From Candidatus Zixiibacteriota bacterium (lineage in GTDB: Bacteria > Zixibacteria > MSB-5A5 > GN15 > FEB-12), in contig JBFMDV010000005.1 of NCBI GenBank assembly GCA_040753875.1, positions 241,142-305,141 on the forward strand: a stretch of 64,000 nucleotides of DNA, read 5' to 3'. Positions 61,501-64,000 of the stretch are shown here, in pieces (positions within the stretch are counted from its first letter, which is position 1; each line of letters opens with the position of its first letter). Below the pieces are notes generated by a model. The model did no database searches. It was not told the DNA's origin and worked only from the letters and a program-made list of their open reading frames with translations. The position numbers and the translations under genes are program-made.

Positions 61501-64000
61501 CAGCCGGTTTCCATCCGGATCCCCGAACTGGATCGGCAGGCAGATCGGTGCGAGATCGCACTCCGTTAACATCGTATCGGTGGTAACAAAACTGACAGTC
61601 GGCGGACGGTTGACCGTAACGATGAAGATTTTCGTGGCCGTGGCGCGCCCGCCGCAGGAATCGGTGGCCGTCACGGTAACGGGATATGTGCCGGTGGCGG
61701 TTGCATTGACACAGACTACTTTGCGTGCGGCATCGTAGGTGCCGCCGGTGGCGGTGACATCCGCGACATTGTTATCGATATCAGTGATGGTCACGGGGAA
61801 ACAGGCTTCACCCTGCTGACAGAGGGAGGCGCTGTCACCCGCGATGGAGACAGTTGGTTTAGTGTTGGTCTGGATGGTGGCGGTGAACGAGTAACGTTTC
61901 ACCAGACCGCACGCAGTGGTGACCTCGACGGTGATGCTGTTCCGAATACAGCACTCAGAATAGAAACAGACACTCTGACGAGCGGCATCCCAGCGAAGCG
62001 CGGTGCCGATGACGCGGACAGTGGCGTCCTGCGGAATGCCATAGATCGGGAAACAAATGGTGTCGGGCGCACAGAGGAAGATCGTGGTATCACCGGGGCC
62101 GCTCAGCGTAAACTGGTCGGTGCGGATTCTTATATCAGCAGTGTCAATGGTGACGCCGCCGCAGGAATCGGTGGCGGTGAAAATATATCGGTAGAGGCCG
62201 CTGTCATAGGGTACGAAACAGATCTGGCCGTCGGCATAAGTACCATGATCAACCGAGACGCTCGCCAGGTTGCCATCCGGGTCACTGATCGGGACACTCA
62301 CGCAGAGATTCTGCGGAGAACAAAGATAAATAGTGGTGTCCGGCGCAACGATGATCGGCGGACGGCTTAATCCCACGAAAACGTTCAACGTATCGGTGGC
62401 GGTCTGTCCGCAGGAGTCGGTGGCGGTTATAATCAGAGTGTAAAGGCCACTCCCCTCCGGCGTGAAGCAGACCTGGCCGGTCACCGGATTGTATTGTCCC
62501 AACGAGTTGGTGACCGAATAGAGGTCGTTGTCGGTGACGCTCACGGCATAACAAAGCTCTCCGGTGAAGCAACCGACCGTGTCGGCGGCTTTCTCGAATT
62601 GCACTCCCGGTTTAGGATTGAAGGTGGTGCTTACAAACGTGGTGTCAGCACCGGTCGCACCGCAGGAGTCGACAGCAGTGGTTATTACCCTATACGTGGA
62701 CGCAGTATCGGCTACAAAGCAGACGGTCCCTGTCTCGGCGTTGTACACACCGATATTGGCGCTGATGGACACGATGTCGTTTTCAGGGTCGGTGATTGTC
62801 ACCGGTACACAGATAGTATCAATGCCGCAAATCGCCTTGGCGAAGTCATCCGATGAAATTACGACCGGTGGCTGGCCGGGCATGACTTCGACAGTGAGCG
62901 TGTCGGAAACAGAGCGTTCGCACTGGTCGACCGCTGTGACGATGATTTCGTAAGTGCCGGATGTTTCCGGCGTGAAACAGAGGTCATTGGTGACTGGATT
63001 ATAGGTACCTATGTTCGACGAAACCTGCAGGGAGCCATCGCCTGTGACAGTCACGTGATAACACTGCTGTCCAGTGGCGCAGACGAGAGTGTCTGAGACA
63101 AGTTCGAATTGTACTGCAGGCAGTGCGCGGAACTGGACGGTAATGACGGTGGTGTCGCTCGACGAAGCACCGCAAATGTCGGTGGCGGTGGTGACGATTG
63201 TGTACGCGCCGGCGGTGTCGGCGGTGAAACAGACCTGATTGCGGTTGGGATCAAACGTGCCGACGTTCGTCGTAACAACAAGCTGGTCGCCATCGATGTC
63301 CCCTGCCGTGGCGTTAAAGCAGATTATTTCCGGACTGCACAGCGTGGTCTGATAACCGGAGTCGGCGTTCATAACCGGTGCGTGATTGGGGACAACGGTA
63401 ATATAGACGGTATCACGGAAGCATATCTGGTCGGGGCCGGGCGGGCAGTTGTCGGTCAGACAGAGCACAAACGGGTATGTGGCCGAATCGGGGCTGCCTG
63501 GCGTAAAACAGAGATGACCGGTCCGGTCATCGATCATATTGAAAGTTCCGAGTCCCTCAAGCAGAGTAATTTGAACCGGTCCGCCCTCCGGGTCGATGGC
63601 CGGAATATCGAGGCAGATCTCGCCGGTTGTGCAGAGATAAAAGGTTGAGTCGTGCAGAGTCAGGTATGGCGGCTGGTTGATGTAAACCGAATCGCGTATG
63701 AAGGCGGTATCGATACCGCACAGGTCAGCGACCGTCACGGTGAAATACGACACGCCCGAACTGGTTGGCGTGTAGGTTATGACACCGGTCGATGGATCAA
63801 TCGTCCCGGGGCCGGAGATTTTTGCGAACGTCAGCGGGTCGTTTCCCGGGTCGGAGGCGACAACCGACAACTCACGAACTGCGGTCTCATAGCAAAGCTC
63901 TGCGGAAAAGTACTGGTCACTTGTTGTCGGAGGCAGGTTGATCTCGACCGTAATCGTCACCGTATCCTTGACGATATGGTTCTGCTTGTCCTTGAGCATC
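55537..64000 (-). CDS. Giant cysteine-rich surface protein with tandem Ig/cadherin-like repeats, N-terminus beyond the window
   Basis: At least 2820 residues; the frame is open at the right edge and begins mid-domain, so the gene continues. From the visible N-terminal end there are about 30 repeats of 80-95 residues with the pattern C-x5-6-C-(V/F)P, G-x-Y, V-C-F-x-P and ATDSCG, close to tandem Ig/cadherin-like folds, with about four cysteines each. Near 57050-56600 lies a cohesin-like beta domain (GVYTSVDLNVQTNKPIGGFDLLMSYD). A dockerin-like pair follows (DINLNG..EIADAV, DVTGDG..TVADLAYLI; about 56400-56180), and a FlgD-like sorting domain at the end (NYPNPFNPSTQISFALP ... TRKMVLMK). This indicates type IX-like export and surface anchoring. 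The role may be adhesion; it is inferred. Confidence 0.88.
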   Translation of the reverse strand, partial: MLKDKQNHIVKDTVTITVEINLPPTTSDQYFSAELCYETAVRELSVVASDPGNDPLTFAKISGPGTIDPSTGVITYTPTSSGVSYFTVTVADLCGIDTAFIRDSVYINQPPYLTLHDSTFYLCTTGEICLDIPAIDPEGGPVQITLLEGLGTFNMIDDRTGHLCFTPGSPDSATYPFVLCLTDNCPPGPDQICFRDTVYITVVPNHAPVMNADSGYQTTLCSPEIICFNATAGDIDGDQLVVTTNVGTFDPNRNQVCFTADTAGAYTIVTTATDICGASSSDTTVITVQFRALPAVQFELVSDTLVCATGQQCYHVTVTGDGSLQVSSNIGTYNPVTNDLCFTPETSGTYEIIVTAVDQCERSVSDTLTVEVMPGQPPVVISSDDFAKAICGIDTICVPVTITDPENDIVSISANIGVYNAETGTVCFVADTASTYRVITTAVDSCGATGADTTFVSTTFNPKPGVQFEKAADTVGCFTGELCYAVSVTDNDLYSVTNSLGQYNPVTGQVCFTPEGSGLYTLIITATDSCGQTATDTLNVFVGLSRPPIIVAPDTTIYLCSPQNLCVSVPISDPDGNLASVSVDHGTYADGQICFVPYDSGLYRYIFTATDSCGGVTIDTADIRIRTDQFTLSGPGDTTIFLCAPDTICFPIYGIPQDATVRVIGTALRWDAARQSVCFYSECCIRNSITVEVTTACGLVKRYSFTATIQTNTKPTVSIAGDSASLCQQGEACFPVTITDIDNNVADVTATGGTYDAARKVVCVNATATGTYPVTVTATDSCGGRATATKIFIVTVNRPPTVSFVTTDTMLTECDLAPICLPIQFGDPDGNRLTIAPSLGTYNAENNTICFTPTTFGDYQIVVTATDPCGSFDEDTARVSVGAGGTVEILCGQPEEFALCAPGTICVPIAVNGNPLQVIPDFGTYADGQICFPADTAGLYTIRVIANAACNADTCTLVVPVSMTGTLSVTCGVTDTSVFLCNLPDTLDIPVAITGDVGSIRVTPSGTWDNGTVHVPVNGAGDFTVTVSAANRCYVDSCSFVIHAAVNQPPNASIGPDTTIAYCGTIPEVRLHYSAVDPDGNLNNVSISQGTFDGNDVIFTPVEPGTYALVLIATDECGVQIADTAFVTYEALTTVDLTCPPAVIPVSGDFPDSVRVSVPVTPAGANVTVSPNGVYDQLTGEAVVYIEAAGSYSFTVVASGDCNIDTCQFTIEANQYIPPTVTCRGAVDTLLCLTEPTTVCLPVTISPFNAQVVVSPIGTYANGQVCVPITSAGQYSIQIIASDSSQADTCYSVLTVTGGHAPTVSLGSDSTVFFCEAQQVCVPVIISDDDNDVVSVVAEGGTYNPETGQVCFQAVQYEQHLIRVSVTDHCGLTAIDSVSVAVMLNQPPVVTLGKDTSIFTCAPAPICLPVDAFDDNLASVTTSIGTYDDLNDMVCFSPEGSGAYTLILTATDSCGATAVDTVVVTVQQNRAPVVSQLRDTTVYLCSPVNVCLPVFVSDPDNNIVSTTVNRGSYSNGQVCFVPYDSGTYQIILTVTDACGLVTKDTATVTVNTDQSIVLGGPGDTTIFSCQPESLCFPITGVPANATVRVIGTAVRWDPVKQAVCFYSSCCIQNNITVEVTTACGVIKRHQFIARIQTNSKPVIRLPNDTSFTVCDPRQFCFPVSISDLDGNIDRVSVTGGTYDPQQGTVCLTVSSGGLYVVTVSATDSCGATGTDQIFIRALQNTPPVITYIPTDTVFVACGYLLACVPLTVTDADNNLLNVTVFGGTYSSEFGNICIYLADTGTTCVPVIATDICGAKDSIDICIRVRQGTTTDIICPSGEEFTTAQCGPDSVFVPLTITGDDTNVTTSLGTYAGGTVRFFADTAGLYLIRVVSRAECTSDTCFIRARVNFMPAAQLTCAGNQSVFLCSPDTLCYDFATEPSGVSVKVVSGGYLNGQQVCVPIFTSGSYSVTLATATGCAEDTCSFTVTAVLNRPPQVAAGRDTSMTVCTLPEICQPITRLDPDNNIRSITSNIGTVQGSQVCFTPAAYGLTTLIVTVEDSCGAQAVDTVRYTFAQGASATISCPEGDQHAAICGPDSIRVSALVTPSTATVRVLPAGSYDPATGRVSVYVTQAGTYPITVIAESLCGNDTCEFNLVVTQGIAPNVVCPATVDTIMCLLQPDTICFPVTITGTDVQISVSPSGFYTNGSVCLPVSSAGVTNVRIIASGPCGADTCQTTVTVTEDQAPVLTIPDNLSFNRCPDDPDSVCISGISVTDADGSVTITQVCGPGTYRPLGPNDGAICFLPSSFGPIELCVEATDGCHVVRDTIHVTINQKPDCDVCVRLMVDGGPCTPVGVYTSVDLNVQTNKPIGGFDLLMSYDASAVSFQSATLSGSDITGWEYFTYNLGSGNCGSACPSGVVRLVGLAEINNGAHHPPDSTKLPDGLLARMNFLISNDQTLGGQFVPVNFVWYDCGDNSFSDTTGTELYIDRRIYNVEHQLIWDETDDVNYPESARPFGVGASDNCIVPGAKGAPSRCVEYINGGICIIHPDSIDDRGDINLNGLAYEIADAVVFTNYFIKGLSAFTISVTGQIAATDVTGDGLTLTVADLAYLIRVIVGDADPVPKIVPYPERLLVTTEFENGVMAISTDAISTVGAAYIVCDLPGGVTVDEPRLAPAARGMDLKYAVDNGQLKLLVFDVGPNAIAPGRNTILEIPYTGAEHPNISYTEMADYSGRPYATTQKSNAMPEEFALLQNYPNPFNPSTQISFALPHASAWTLQIFNVTGNLVREFQGTSDAGTVDLVWDGDNQSGQAVASGVYLYRLDAGQFSQTRKMVLMK
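57340..60110 (-). repeat. Super-repeat block, C-terminal copy (about 2.78 kb)
   Basis: A block of about ten repeat domains that matches the next block in the same order. Landmarks: GPGDTTIFSCQPESLCFP with the CCIQNNITVEVTTACG domain, and MCLLQPDTICFPVTI. Positions of matching landmarks in the two blocks differ by 2772-2781 bases. Boundaries are approximate. Confidence 0.75.
60111..62880 (-). repeat. Super-repeat block, N-terminal copy (about 2.78 kb)
   Basis: The second copy, with GPGDTTIFLCAPDTICFP, CCIRNSITVEVTTACG and LCLTEPTTVCLPVTI in the same order. Identity at DNA level looks moderate by eye, so the duplication is old. Boundaries are approximate. Confidence 0.75.

Noticed and set aside
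55537..64000. CRISPR-like regular repeats
   Set aside because: Repeats are 250-290 bases long, diverged, in frame and protein-coding, with no constant short repeat and unique spacers.

Overview
The window reads as a bacterial chromosome segment of moderately high GC from the FCB group (Fibrobacteres-Chlorobi-Bacteroidetes), most likely candidate division Zixibacteria or a close relative. Three things point there. Two secreted proteins end in FlgD-like C-terminal sorting domains (SPNPF and NYPNPFNPST motifs, the type-A signal of type IX secretion). The giant surface protein carries a dockerin-like pair of the form DINLNG...EIADAV. Envelope genes for a diderm cell are present (BamA/TamA, TamB, AsmA, outer-membrane barrels). 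The taxonomic call is inference; there is no rRNA gene here. I saw no tRNA, CRISPR array, insertion sequence or prophage.

Layout. 0-2.3 kb (minus): a cut-off thioesterase, a lipoprotein with a clear terminator, and argF with its own promoter. 2.45-3.15 kb (plus): a LiaF-like membrane protein. 3.2-17.4 kb (minus): an almost gapless run reading, in transcription order, amino-acid ABC permease and ATPase, a secreted M1-N-terminal-like protein, a subtilase, a two-gene sensory kinase, yicC, gmk, rpoZ, topA, xerC, hslV, hslU. 17.4-32.2 kb (minus): AsmA, a UPF0173 hydrolase with terminator, mnmA and a cysteine desulfurase (tRNA thiolation pair), tamB/tamA, a CMD-like protein, and an ECF sigma / anti-sigma / HtrA-like operon whose HtrA has lost its catalytic triad. 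32.3-33.6 kb: a DUF401 permease. 33.6-34.5 kb: a gene-free stretch full of compound palindromes.

34.5-37.6 kb (plus): pabB-pabC and an outer-membrane protein with a good promoter. 37.7-47.3 kb (minus): creatininase/DUF2064 pair, ccdA, a receiver-domain protein, rhomboid protease, a probable tiny selenoprotein (in-frame TGA, SECIS-like hairpin), thioredoxin, and a 1413-residue activase/dehydratase fusion. 47.4-55.5 kb (plus): dtd, maf, rodZ-like, an unknown gene, smc, ftsY, yjbQ, rlmH. 55.5-64 kb (minus): the C-terminal 2.8 thousand residues of a giant cysteine-rich repeat protein that runs off the window.

Themes: envelope biogenesis and stress (TamAB, AsmA, HslVU, ECF sigma, HtrA-like, LiaF-like, RodZ), thiol/redox chemistry (CcdA, thioredoxin, candidate selenoprotein, disulfide-rich surface protein) and core housekeeping (topA, rpoZ, gmk, smc, ftsY, rlmH). 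The observations I rate highest are the candidate selenoprotein at 42201-42377, the triad-less HtrA under an ECF sigma factor, the kinase split over two genes, and the compound palindromes at 33.8-34.4 kb.
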